Part shown: piece after piece, positions 26,618 to 39,798 of the stretch | Position numbering within the stretch: position 1 is the first letter of the stretch | Layout of the letters: every line of letters starts with the position of its first letter | Assembly (NCBI RefSeq): GCF_003610255.1 | Contig: NZ_RAPS01000001.1 | Span: 4,030,001 to 4,094,000 of the forward strand | Reading direction: 5' to 3' | Length of the DNA stretch: 64,000 bases | Source of the DNA: Streptomyces sp. TLI_171 | GTDB lineage: Bacteria; Actinomycetota; Actinomycetes; Streptomycetales; Streptomycetaceae | Position numbers and translations under genes: made by a program | Notes under the pieces: model-generated | What the model saw: only the letters and a program-made list of their open reading frames with translations | The model's database searches: none | What the model was told of the DNA's origin: nothing

Positions 26618-27390
26618 TGCGCACCGCCAAGCCCCCGGTGATCCAGATCCGCCGGGTCACCAAGTCCTACGGCCACGGCGACGCCGTCGTGCACGCCCTG
26701 CGCGGGCCGACGGCCCCGAACGGCGAGCCGCACGGCGTCGACCTGGACATCGCCGAGGGCGACTTCGTGGCGGTGATGGGCTCCTCCGGCTCCGGCAAGT
26801 CGACCCTGATGAACATCCTGGGCTGCCTGGACGTGCCCACCGGCGGCCGCTACCTGCTGGACGGCACCGACGTCGGCCACCTCGACGAGGGCCAGCTGGC
26901 GCTGGTGCGCAACCGCAAGATCGGCTTCGTGTTCCAGTCCTTCAACCTGGTCCCGCGCACCACCGCGCTGGCCCAGGTCGAACTGCCGCTCGCCTACGCG
27001 GGCGTGCGCTCCGCCGAACGCCGCCGACGGGCCCTGGCCGCGCTCAACCTGGTCGGCCTGGCCGACCGGGCCGGGCACAAGCCCAACCAGCTCTCCGGCG
27101 GCCAGCAGCAGCGCGTCGCGGTGGCCCGGGCCCTGGTCACGGCGCCCGCGATGCTGCTCGCCGACGAGCCCACCGGCAACCTCGACAGCCACTCCACCGA
27201 GGAGGTGCTGGGCATCATCGACGGCCTCAACGCACTCGGCCGCACCGTGGTGGTCATCACCCACGAGGACGAGGTGGCGCTGCACGCGAAGCGGGTGATC
27301 CGGCTGGTCGACGGCGCGATCGTCAGCGACGTCCGGCAGGCCCCCGTCGACGGACCGCCGCCGGCGCTGGCCGCGGGGGTGGTCGCGTGA
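26617..27390 (+). CDS. MacB-type ABC transporter ATP-binding protein
   Basis: A 257-aa nucleotide-binding subunit of the LolD/MacB family. Walker A is GSSGSGKST, the signature is LSGGQQQRVAVARAL and Walker B is LLADEPTGNLDS, with the family-typical GFVFQSFNLVPR Q-loop. The ATG at 26617 overlaps the adaptor stop, and its own stop overlaps the permease GTG (GTGA), giving a coupled three-gene exporter. An insertion (RGPTAPNGEPHG) lies between the first strand and the Walker A region. Confidence 0.93.
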   Translation: MRTAKPPVIQIRRVTKSYGHGDAVVHALRGPTAPNGEPHGVDLDIAEGDFVAVMGSSGSGKSTLMNILGCLDVPTGGRYLLDGTDVGHLDEGQLALVRNRKIGFVFQSFNLVPRTTALAQVELPLAYAGVRSAERRRRALAALNLVGLADRAGHKPNQLSGGQQQRVAVARALVTAPAMLLADEPTGNLDSHSTEEVLGIIDGLNALGRTVVVITHEDEVALHAKRVIRLVDGAIVSDVRQAPVDGPPPALAAGVVA

Positions 27391-28589
27391 TCGCCTGGCA
27401 GATGCTCCGCTTCGCGGTCGGCGGCCTGGCCGCCAACAAGGTCCGCTCCGCGCTGACCATGCTCGGCGTGCTGATCGGCGTGGCCTCGGTGATCCTGCTG
27501 CTCGCGGTCGGCAACGGTTCTTCGGTGGCGGTCAAGGAGTCGATCACCTCGCTCGGCACCAACTCGCTGACGGTGTCCTCCTCCGCCTCCCGCGGCTCGG
27601 CGACCGCCGCCAAGAAGCTCACCGTGGACGACGCCAAGGCGCTCGCCTCGGCCACCGACACCCCGTCCATCAAGTCGGTCGCCCCGGTGGTCACCACCAG
27701 CGGCACCGCGCTGTACGGGAACATCTCGTACCAGCCCGGGCAGATCGTCGGCACCTACCCGGCGTACTTCGAGACCTCCAACCTGAAGGTCGACAAGGGC
27801 GACTACTTCTCCGCCGACGACGTGCTGAACTCCCGCAAGGTGGCGGTGCTCGGCGCCACCACCGCCAAGGAGCTGTTCGCCGCCGAGGACCCGGTCGGCA
27901 AGAAGATCACCATCGGCGGGACCCCGTTCACCGTGGTCGGCGTGCTGAAGACCAAGGGCTCCACCGGCTTCAACGACCCCGACGACGTGGTGATCGCCCC
28001 GCTGCCGACCGTGCAGAACGCGTTCACCGGATTCGGTTCGGTCAACCAGATCCTGGTGCAGGCGTCCTCCGCGGAGACCACCACCGAGGCGCAGAGCGAC
28101 ATCACCCGGATCCTGATGGGCACGCACGCCATCAAGGACTCCACCAAGGTCGACTTCCGGATCAGCAACCAGACCTCGCTGCTGAGCGCCCGCGAGTCCA
28201 CCACGAAGACCTTCACGGTCCTGTTGGGCGCGGTCGCCGCGATCTCGCTGCTGGTCGGCGGCATCGGCATCACCAACATCATGCTGGTGACGGTCACCGA
28301 GCGGACCAAGGAGATCGGCATCCGCAAGGCGCTCGGCGCACCCCGGGCGGTCATCCTCGGCCAGTTCCTCGCCGAGTCCACCCTGCTGTCGGTGATCGGC
28401 GCCGGACTCGGCGTGCTGGTCGGCATCGTCGGCTCGCACTTCTCGGTGATCGGCATCAAGCCGGTGGTGATCCCCGAGTCGGTGCTCGGCGCGTTCGGCA
28501 TCGCCGTCGCCATCGGCCTGTTCTTCGGCAGCTACCCCGCCAACCGGGCCGCCCAGCTGCGGCCCATCGACGCCCTCCGGCACGAGTAG
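27387..28589 (+). CDS. MacB/FtsX-type ABC transporter permease
   Basis: A 400-aa permease with one N-terminal transmembrane helix, a large extracellular MacB periplasmic-core domain (about residues 40-260) and three C-terminal helices of the FtsX domain. The motif TVTERTKEIGIRKALGA is the family's coupling-helix signature. The GTG at 27387 overlaps the ATPase stop. This is a mechanotransmission-type transporter: it drives extracellular substrates or the adaptor rather than passing solutes through a pore. Confidence 0.92.
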   Translation: MIAWQMLRFAVGGLAANKVRSALTMLGVLIGVASVILLLAVGNGSSVAVKESITSLGTNSLTVSSSASRGSATAAKKLTVDDAKALASATDTPSIKSVAPVVTTSGTALYGNISYQPGQIVGTYPAYFETSNLKVDKGDYFSADDVLNSRKVAVLGATTAKELFAAEDPVGKKITIGGTPFTVVGVLKTKGSTGFNDPDDVVIAPLPTVQNAFTGFGSVNQILVQASSAETTTEAQSDITRILMGTHAIKDSTKVDFRISNQTSLLSARESTTKTFTVLLGAVAAISLLVGGIGITNIMLVTVTERTKEIGIRKALGAPRAVILGQFLAESTLLSVIGAGLGVLVGIVGSHFSVIGIKPVVIPESVLGAFGIAVAIGLFFGSYPANRAAQLRPIDALRHE

Positions 28590-28603
28590 AAGGAGACTCC
28601 CCC

Positions 28604-29239
28604 ATGTCTGACGACCAGGAGCTGCTGGCCGCCGCGCCGGACGCCCGCGACATCACCGCCGAGCTGGCCGCGCCACCGCGCCGCAAGCTCCCCTGGCCCA
28701 CCCTGGCCCTGGCCGGCTGCGTCATCGCCGTGCTCTCCTTCGCGGGCGGCGTCTGGTACCAGAAGGACAACGGCCCCACCAGCGGCACCGGCAACCGGGC
28801 GGGCGCCTCCACCGACCGGTTCCCCGGCGCCGGGACCGGTCGCGGCGGCTACGGCGGCAACGGCTACGGCGGCGGGCAGAACGGGCAGGCCGGCGGCCAG
28901 TTCCCGGGCGGCGCGGCGGGCGGCTTCACCCGCGGCACCGTCCAGTCGGTGGACGGCAACACCGTGTACCTGACCGACGCCAACGGGAACACCGTCAAGG
29001 TCACCACCGGCGACTCCACCAAGGTCACCACCACCAAGGAGGGCAAGGTCACCGACCTGCAGCCCGGCCAGACCGTCACGGTGACCGGCAGCAAGGGCGC
29101 CGACGGCTCCTACAGCGCCACCCAGCTCACCCAGGGCAACGCGCTGGGCGGCTTCGGCGGCCGCGGCGGCGCCGCGGGCGGGGTCGGCGGGGCGGCGCCG
29201 GGCAGCGGCTCCGGTACCGGTTCGAACACGACCGGATGA
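28604..29239 (+). CDS. Membrane-anchored Gly-rich protein with DUF5666-like domain
   Basis: A 211-aa protein: acidic cytoplasmic N-terminus, one transmembrane helix (about residues 32-52), a Gly-rich linker, a beta-barrel-like segment of about 70 residues (GTVQSVDGNTVYLTDANGN, then VTDLQPGQTVTVTG), and a Gly-rich tail. The TVYL..NG..V..V pattern resembles DUF5666-like domains. AGAAGGAG precedes the ATG by 7 nt. It follows the exporter by 14 bp and is surely co-transcribed. Its tail resembles the Gly-rich end of the adaptor. The role is unknown. Confidence 0.75.
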   Translation: MSDDQELLAAAPDARDITAELAAPPRRKLPWPTLALAGCVIAVLSFAGGVWYQKDNGPTSGTGNRAGASTDRFPGAGTGRGGYGGNGYGGGQNGQAGGQFPGGAAGGFTRGTVQSVDGNTVYLTDANGNTVKVTTGDSTKVTTTKEGKVTDLQPGQTVTVTGSKGADGSYSATQLTQGNALGGFGGRGGAAGGVGGAAPGSGSGTGSNTTG

Positions 29240-29389
29240 CTAATCCAATCTTCATTCACTTCGCTTAGCCTGCCCGGGCTAGGGTCTGTCTGACGATGCT
29301 CGGTCGGGCGCACCCCGGCAGAGCGTCGTCGGACAGGCCCCGTGATGTCCGGGGCGGCCCATTCGTCCGGCCGGGAGGCGGAGCAGATC

Positions 29390-30154
29390 GTGTCAGGCGC
29401 AGTGCAGTCGAACCCGGCCGCGGCGACCCCGGCAGGAGGCGGCGAACCCTTCCTGCTGGTGGTCGACGACGAGCCGAACATCCGCGAACTCCTCTCCGCG
29501 AGCCTGCGGTTCTCCGGCTTCCGGGTGGCCTCCGCCGCCACCGGCCAGGAGGCCCTGGACGCGGTCGCCGCCGAGCGCCCCGACCTGGTGGTGCTCGACG
29601 TGATGCTGCCCGACCTGGACGGCTTCACCGTGGTGCAGCGACTGCGCGACCAGACCCAGTGGCCGCAGAGCCCCGAGCACGTCCCGGTGCTGTTCCTGAC
29701 CGCCAAGGACGGCACCGGCGACAAGGTGCAGGGCCTCGCGGTCGGCGCCGACGACTACGTCACCAAGCCGTTCAGTCTGGAGGAGCTGATCGCCCGGATC
29801 CGGGCGATCCTGCGCCGCGCGGGCGGCCCCGCCGACGACGGCCGCCTGGTGGTGGCCGACCTCACCCTGGACCCGACCGCGCACGAGGTCACCCGGGGCG
29901 GCGTCCCGGTCTCGCTCTCCCCCACCGAGTTCAAGCTGCTGCACTACCTGATGGCCAACGTCGGCCGGGTGGTCTCCAAGGCGCAGATCCTCGACCACGT
30001 GTGGGCCTACGACTTCGGCGGCGACCTCTCCATCGTCGAGTCGTACATCTCCTACCTGCGCCGCAAGCTCGACTCCGGCCCGATGCACGGCCCCAAGCTG
30101 ATCCACACCGTGCGCGGCATCGGCTACGCGCTGCGCCGCCCGCCCAACAGCTGA
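29390..30154 (+). CDS. OmpR/PhoB-type response regulator
   Basis: A 254-aa two-component regulator. The receiver domain has the acidic pocket LLVVDDEPN, phospho-acceptor Asp70 (VVLDVMLPDLDGF) and Lys in YVTKPFS. The C-terminal winged helix contains LSPTEFKLLHYLM and SYISYLRRKL. The GTG at 29390 with GGAGGCGGAG upstream is preferred over the GTG/ATG at 29342-29345, which lack a ribosome-binding site. It precedes the histidine kinase by one base and follows the MacAB-type genes, which it may regulate. Confidence 0.93.
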   Translation: MSGAVQSNPAAATPAGGGEPFLLVVDDEPNIRELLSASLRFSGFRVASAATGQEALDAVAAERPDLVVLDVMLPDLDGFTVVQRLRDQTQWPQSPEHVPVLFLTAKDGTGDKVQGLAVGADDYVTKPFSLEELIARIRAILRRAGGPADDGRLVVADLTLDPTAHEVTRGGVPVSLSPTEFKLLHYLMANVGRVVSKAQILDHVWAYDFGGDLSIVESYISYLRRKLDSGPMHGPKLIHTVRGIGYALRRPPNS

Positions 30155-30155
30155 C

Positions 30156-31616
30156 ATGGCCCGCTTCTCGCTGCGCGTCCGGCTGCTGGTGCTGGCCCTG
30201 CTGCTGGTCACCACCGGTCTGGTGCTCAGCGACACGCTGGTGCTCGGCACCGTCCGCGGGCAGTTGGTCGGGCGCGCCGACCAGCAGTTGGGCCGGTTCG
30301 CGGAGCCGCTGTCCCGGCGGGCCCCGTCCCGGCAGACCCCGGTGTCGGTGTTCAGCCCGCAGAGCGTCACCCGCCGGGCGGCGCAGAGCCTGCCCAGCGA
30401 GTACGTGGTGCGCTACCTGGGCGCGGACGGCGAGGTGCTGTCGGTGATCCGGCAGCCGGTGTCCGACTCCGACCCGGCCCCGCAGCTGCCCAACCTGAAC
30501 CGGGCGGCGCTCGCCAAGCGCGAGAACGAGCCGTACACCACCAGGGCGGGCCGCGGCGTCGAGTGGCGCACGCTGGTGCTCCCGCTGCAGCGCACCACCG
30601 GCACCGACGCCGCCGCGCCCCGGTACGTGCAGGTCGCGGTGCCGCTGGAGGAGGTCGAGTCGACCATCTCGCACCTGCGCACCACCTTCTTCACCATCGG
30701 CGCCGCGGTCCTGGTCGGCATCGCCGGACTGGGCGCGATCGCGGTGCGGGCCGGGCTGCGGCCGCTGCGCCAGCTGGAGGCGGGCGCGCAGCGGATCGCC
30801 GACGGCGACCTGTCGCACCGGATGCCCGAGCTGCCCGCCCGCACCGAGGCGGGCCGGCTGTCGGCGGCGCTGAACGGGATGCTGGCGCACATCGAGAAGG
30901 CGTTCGCCGACCGGGCCGCCTCCGAGCAGCGGATGCGCCGCTTCGTCGCCGACGCCTCGCACGAACTGCGCACCCCGCTGGCCGGCATCCGCGGCTTCGC
31001 CGAACTGCACCGGATGGGCGCGCTGCAGGACGTGGACCGGGCGATGGACCGGATCGAGTCGGAGGCGGTCCGGATGGGCGGCCTGGTCGAGGACCTGCTG
31101 ACGCTGGCCCGGCTGGACGAGGAGCGTCCGCTCAACCTGGCGCCGATGGACCTGCGCACGCTGGCCGCGGACGCGCTGCACGACCTGACCGCGCTGGACC
31201 CGGGGCGCCCGGTGGCGCTGACCGGCCCGAACGGCGAGGGCGCCCCGCAGCCGGCGCCGGTGCTGGGTGACGAGGCCAGGCTGCGCCAGGTGGTGACCAA
31301 CCTGGTGGGCAACGCGGTCAAGCACACCCCGCCGGGCACCGCGGTGCGGATCGGCGTGGGCCGGGCGGACGGCGGCTGCCTGCTGGAGGTCGCCGACCAC
31401 GGTCCCGGTCTGACGGAGGACCAGGCGGCACTGGTGTTCGAGCGCTTCTACCGGGCGGACGCCTCGCGCAGCCGGCGGGCCGGCGGGGGCGGGGGAGCGG
31501 GCCTGGGCCTGGCGATCGCCACCGCACTGGTGTCGGCGCACGGCGGCGAGCTGACCCTGCACACCGCGCCCGGCGAGGGCGCCGCGTTCCGGATGTCGCT
31601 GCCCCGCCAGCGCTGA
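30156..31616 (+). CDS. Sensor histidine kinase
   Basis: A 486-aa membrane kinase with two transmembrane helices (about residues 8-30 and 175-198) flanking an extracellular sensor of about 145 residues. HAMP and HisKA domains follow (FVADASHELRTPLAG, His269), and the HATPase domain has N, G1, F and G2 boxes (NLVGNAVKHTPPG, DHGPGL, FERFYR, GAGLGLAI). It is translated right after its regulator. Cognate pairing is certain by position; the stimulus is unknown. Association with the upstream exporter suggests an envelope or antimicrobial cue. Confidence 0.93.
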   Translation: MARFSLRVRLLVLALLLVTTGLVLSDTLVLGTVRGQLVGRADQQLGRFAEPLSRRAPSRQTPVSVFSPQSVTRRAAQSLPSEYVVRYLGADGEVLSVIRQPVSDSDPAPQLPNLNRAALAKRENEPYTTRAGRGVEWRTLVLPLQRTTGTDAAAPRYVQVAVPLEEVESTISHLRTTFFTIGAAVLVGIAGLGAIAVRAGLRPLRQLEAGAQRIADGDLSHRMPELPARTEAGRLSAALNGMLAHIEKAFADRAASEQRMRRFVADASHELRTPLAGIRGFAELHRMGALQDVDRAMDRIESEAVRMGGLVEDLLTLARLDEERPLNLAPMDLRTLAADALHDLTALDPGRPVALTGPNGEGAPQPAPVLGDEARLRQVVTNLVGNAVKHTPPGTAVRIGVGRADGGCLLEVADHGPGLTEDQAALVFERFYRADASRSRRAGGGGGAGLGLAIATALVSAHGGELTLHTAPGEGAAFRMSLPRQR

Positions 31617-31770
31617 CGGCGGATCAGCCGGGGCGCTGTCAAGCGCCGTTCGGTACAGCGGAGCTGCCCGGTTGCCGCTTGTGACCGGCCGAACGGGCGG
31701 CGGATCATCTGCTTGTCCGAAAACACCCACCCCCGTGCGTACGCGCCGATAAGCATCATGGATACTGCCT

Positions 31771-31794
31771 TTGTGAACGTGTTCACGTTCACAA
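31771..31794. promoter_or_regulatory. Compound Rex-type operator upstream of cydA
   Basis: TTGTGAACGTG (31771-31781) and its exact inverse CACGTTCACAA (31784-31794) flank TT. Rex operators read TTGTGAA-N4-TTCACAA. Here the left half with GTTCACG, and the right half with the central GTGTTCACG, give two overlapping imperfect Rex sites inside one longer palindrome. It lies 82-105 bp before cydA. In Streptomyces, Rex senses NADH/NAD+ and represses cydABCD, so this site fits well. Confidence 0.8.
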
Positions 31795-31875
31795 GCGGAC
31801 AAGCTTGGGCTGATCTGGTGCGTTCGCGTGCTAAATATGCTTTTTGTCCGGTACGGGGCAGATTGAGAGGGCGCA

Positions 31876-33414
31876 GTGGATCTAGCAGTCGCTCACGAGA
31901 CCATCTCCCGATGGCAGTTCGGCATCACCACCGTCTACCACTTCCTCTTCGTCCCGCTCACGATCAGCCTGGCCTCGATCGTCGCCGGCCTGCAGACGGC
32001 CTGGGTGCGCACCGGCAAGGAGAAGTACTTCCACGCCACCAAGTTCTGGGGCAGGCTCTTCCTGATCAACATCGCCATGGGCGTGGTCACCGGCATCGTC
32101 CAGGAGTTCCAGTTCGGCATGAACTGGTCCGACTACTCCCGCTTCGTAGGCGACGTGTTCGGCGCCCCGCTGGCGATGGAGGCGCTGATCGCGTTCTTCT
32201 TCGAGTCCACCTTCATCGGCCTCTGGATCTTCGGCTGGGACCGGCTGCCGAAGAAGATCCACCTGGCCTGCATCTGGATGGTGGCGATCGGCACCGCGCT
32301 CTCCGCGTACTTCATCCTGGCCGCCAACTCCTGGATGCAGCACCCCGTCGGCTACCGGATCGACCCCGCCACCGGGAAGGCCCAGCTCACCGACATCGCC
32401 CGGGTGCTGTTCCAGAACACCACCCTGGTCCAGGTCTTCCACACCCTCACCGCCGCGTTCCTCACCGGCGCCGCCTTCGTGGTCGGCATCTCCAGCTTCC
32501 ACCTGTGGCGGGCCAAGCGCGGCAAGGAGACCGACCGGCGCAGGACCGCCGCGATGCGCACCTCGCTGCGCTTCGGCCTGGCCATCGCGGTGGTGGCCGG
32601 CCTCGGCACCGCGGTCAGCGGCGACACCCTCGGCAAGGTGATGTTCGAGCAGCAGCCGATGAAGATGGCCGCCGCCGAAGCGCTCTGGGACACCCAGGCC
32701 CCCGCGCCGTTCTCGGTGTTCGCGATCGGCGACGTCTCCAAGGGCCACAACTCGGTCGAGCTGGAGATCCCCGGGATACTGTCCTTCCTCGCCCACAACG
32801 ACTTCTCCTCGGCGGTGCCCGGCATCAACGACACCGCCCGGGCGGAGGCCGCCCAGTACGGCGGGCAGCCCGAGGACTACATCCCCAACATCTTCGTCAC
32901 CTACTGGGGATTCCGGCTGATGATCGGCTTCGGCATGACGTCCTTCGTCGCCGCGCTGATCGGCCTGTGGACCACCCGCCGGAAGTTCTGGCTGGCCCCC
33001 GAGCACCGCACCGCGGAGGACGAGCCGCCCAAGCTGATGCTCACCAGGAAGCGCGAGATGAACGTCTTCTTCACCCGCTGGAGCTGGCGGATCGGCATCC
33101 TCACCATGGGCTTCCCGCTGATCGCCAACAGCTTCGGCTGGATCTTCACCGAGATGGGCCGCCAGCCCTGGGTGGTGTTCGGCCTGATGCGCACCCGCGA
33201 CGCGGTCTCCCCCAACGTCACCGTCGGCACCCAGGTCGTCGGCCTGACCACGCTGACCGTGCTCTACGCGATCCTCGCCGTCATCGAGGTCAAGCTGCTC
33301 GCCAAGTACGCCGCGGCCGGCCCCGACGTCGACGAGCAGCCCCTCGCCAAGGACCCGACGCTGCGCGGCCCCTCCGACGAGGACGCCGACAAGCCCCTCG
33401 CCTTCGCGTACTGA
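31876..33414 (+). CDS. cydA: Cytochrome bd oxidase subunit I
   Basis: A 512-aa quinol oxidase subunit with about nine transmembrane helices. Conserved heme ligand His22 lies in YHFLFVPLT, and the GRQPW motif begins at about residue 428 (EMGRQPWVVFGLMRT). The GTG start at 31876 has GAGAGGG 5 nt upstream. It reduces O2 with high affinity in the membrane and is important under low oxygen. It is first in the cydA-cydB-cydCD operon, behind the Rex-type palindrome. Confidence 0.97.
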   Translation: MDLAVAHETISRWQFGITTVYHFLFVPLTISLASIVAGLQTAWVRTGKEKYFHATKFWGRLFLINIAMGVVTGIVQEFQFGMNWSDYSRFVGDVFGAPLAMEALIAFFFESTFIGLWIFGWDRLPKKIHLACIWMVAIGTALSAYFILAANSWMQHPVGYRIDPATGKAQLTDIARVLFQNTTLVQVFHTLTAAFLTGAAFVVGISSFHLWRAKRGKETDRRRTAAMRTSLRFGLAIAVVAGLGTAVSGDTLGKVMFEQQPMKMAAAEALWDTQAPAPFSVFAIGDVSKGHNSVELEIPGILSFLAHNDFSSAVPGINDTARAEAAQYGGQPEDYIPNIFVTYWGFRLMIGFGMTSFVAALIGLWTTRRKFWLAPEHRTAEDEPPKLMLTRKREMNVFFTRWSWRIGILTMGFPLIANSFGWIFTEMGRQPWVVFGLMRTRDAVSPNVTVGTQVVGLTTLTVLYAILAVIEVKLLAKYAAAGPDVDEQPLAKDPTLRGPSDEDADKPLAFAY

Positions 33415-33425
33415 GGACGGATCAC

Positions 33426-34433
<1,008 letters not shown>

Positions 34434-34457
34434 CCCGCCCTCGCAGGAGCACACCTG

Positions 34458-37931
<3,474 letters not shown>

Positions 37932-38000
37932 CCGCCACCCCCACTGCGGGCTTTCGTGCCGGAAAGCCGGACAAATGGCGCGAACAGGCACACTGGTGGC

Positions 38001-39791
38001 ATGCAGACGCCGGAGGAGCCGACCGCCGAGAGCGGGCAGCCGCGGATCCCCGAGATCTCCTCGCTCGGGCTGGACACGCTGGTCACCGAAGTGTCCGAGC
38101 GGCTGCAGTCCGCGGCCGCCGTGACGGACCGGATGCAGCGGCTGCTGGAGGCCGTGGTCTCGGTGGGCGCGGGCCTGGATCCGCACGCCACCCTGCAGCG
38201 GATCGCCTCCGGCGCGGCCGAGCTGGTCGATGCCAAGTACGCGGCGCTGGGGGTGATCAACCCGCACGGCAGCGGACTGTCGGACTTCATCCACATCGGC
38301 ATCGACGACGAGACGGCGGCCCGGATCGGCGACCTGCCGTCCGGCCGGGGCATCCTCGGGGCACTGATCGACGACCCGCGCCCGCTGCGGCTCACCAACC
38401 TGTCCAGGGACCCGCGCTCGGTGGGCTTCCCGGACGACCACCCGCCGATGGTCTCGTTCCTGGGGGTGCCGATCCGGGTCCGCGGCGTGGTGTTCGGCAA
38501 CCTGTACCTGACGGAGAAGCAGGGCGGCGCGGCGTTCACCCCCGAGGACGAGCAGGTGGTGCTGGCACTGGCCGCCGCGGCGGGCGTGGCGATCGAGAAC
38601 TCCCGGCTGTACGAGGAGGGCCGCCGCCGCGAGCGCTGGATCACCGGCGCCGCGGCGGTAACCACCTCGCTGCTGTCCACCGACGAGGCGCAGATCGCGC
38701 TGACGGTCGCCGCCGAGCAGGTCCGCGAACTCGCCGACGGCGCCCTGGGGATGATCCTGCTGCCGGCCGGCGAGGACCGGATGCGGGTGGCGCACGCCTC
38801 GGGGGAGCGGGCCGACTACCTGACCGGCGAGCTACTGCCGGAGCGCGGCTTCGCCCCCCGGCTGCTGGCCGGCGAGGCGGTCTACCTGGACGACCTCGCC
38901 ACCGCCGCGGACACCGCCTCGGGCGCCCAGTTCGACCGTTTGGCAAGGGAGTTCGGCCCGTCGATGGCGGTGCCGATGGTCTCCGCGGGCCGGGTGCTGG
39001 GTGCGCTCTGCGTCTGGCGGGAGGCCGGCACCGTGCCGTTCACCGGCACCGAGCGGCAGCTCGCCCAGACCTTCGCCTCGCAGGCGGCGCTGGCCCTGCG
39101 GCTGGCCGAGTACCAGCTCAACCAGCAACGGCTGGCGGTGTTCCAGGACCGCGACCGGATCGCCCGGGACCTGCACGACCTGGTGATCCAGCGGCTGTTC
39201 GCGACCGGGATGATGCTGGAGTCGGCGGCCCGCCGGGCGGTGGTCCCGGAGGTGCAGGAGCGGATCGGGCAGGCCGTGGACGAGCTGGACGCGACCATCC
39301 AGGAGGTCCGCACCACCATCTACGCGCTCCAGCACGGCGACACGGACGACCAGCCGGACACCCTGCGCACCCGGGTGCTGCGCGAGGGCAGCCAGGCCGC
39401 GGCGGCGCTCGGCTTCAAGCCGACGATCACCTTCAGCGGGCCGGTGGAGGCCCTGGTCGGCGAGAAGGCGTCCCGCCAGCTCCTGGCCGCACTGCGGGAG
39501 ATGCTCTCCAACACGGCCCGGCACGCCCGGGCCTCCCGGGTCGCGGTGGAGCTGGACGCCACCGTCCACCTGGGCGAGGACGGCCGCCCGGTCTCCGCCG
39601 ACCCGTCCCGGACCGGTCTGCCGGGCGTCCTGCTGACCGTCACCGACGACGGCGTGGGGATCCCCGACGGCGGCCGCCGCTCGGGTCTGCGGAACCTGAC
39701 CCGGCGGGCCGAGGCGCTCGGCGGCGACGCCTGGCACGAGCCGGGCCCGCACAACAAGGGCACCCGGGTGCGCTGGACGGCCCGGCTGTGA
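38001..39791 (+). CDS. DosS/DevS-like GAF-domain sensor kinase
   Basis: A 596-aa soluble kinase: two GAF domains (about residues 50-200 and 220-375), a HisKA_3 domain with His392 (RDRIARDLHDLVIQRLF), and a HATPase domain (LREMLSNTARHA, TVTDDGVGIPDGG, GLRNLTRRAEALGG). GAF-A has GDLPSGRGILGALI and VGFPDDHPPMVSFLGVP. His147 in DDHPPM aligns with the heme-ligand histidine of mycobacterial DosS/DosT, so an O2/redox-sensing heme is plausible. No response regulator lies next to it, so it is an orphan kinase. Its position right after cydABCD supports an oxygen-related role. Confidence 0.88.
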   Translation: MQTPEEPTAESGQPRIPEISSLGLDTLVTEVSERLQSAAAVTDRMQRLLEAVVSVGAGLDPHATLQRIASGAAELVDAKYAALGVINPHGSGLSDFIHIGIDDETAARIGDLPSGRGILGALIDDPRPLRLTNLSRDPRSVGFPDDHPPMVSFLGVPIRVRGVVFGNLYLTEKQGGAAFTPEDEQVVLALAAAAGVAIENSRLYEEGRRRERWITGAAAVTTSLLSTDEAQIALTVAAEQVRELADGALGMILLPAGEDRMRVAHASGERADYLTGELLPERGFAPRLLAGEAVYLDDLATAADTASGAQFDRLAREFGPSMAVPMVSAGRVLGALCVWREAGTVPFTGTERQLAQTFASQAALALRLAEYQLNQQRLAVFQDRDRIARDLHDLVIQRLFATGMMLESAARRAVVPEVQERIGQAVDELDATIQEVRTTIYALQHGDTDDQPDTLRTRVLREGSQAAAALGFKPTITFSGPVEALVGEKASRQLLAALREMLSNTARHARASRVAVELDATVHLGEDGRPVSADPSRTGLPGVLLTVTDDGVGIPDGGRRSGLRNLTRRAEALGGDAWHEPGPHNKGTRVRWTARL

Positions 39792-39798
39792 GGGTGCG

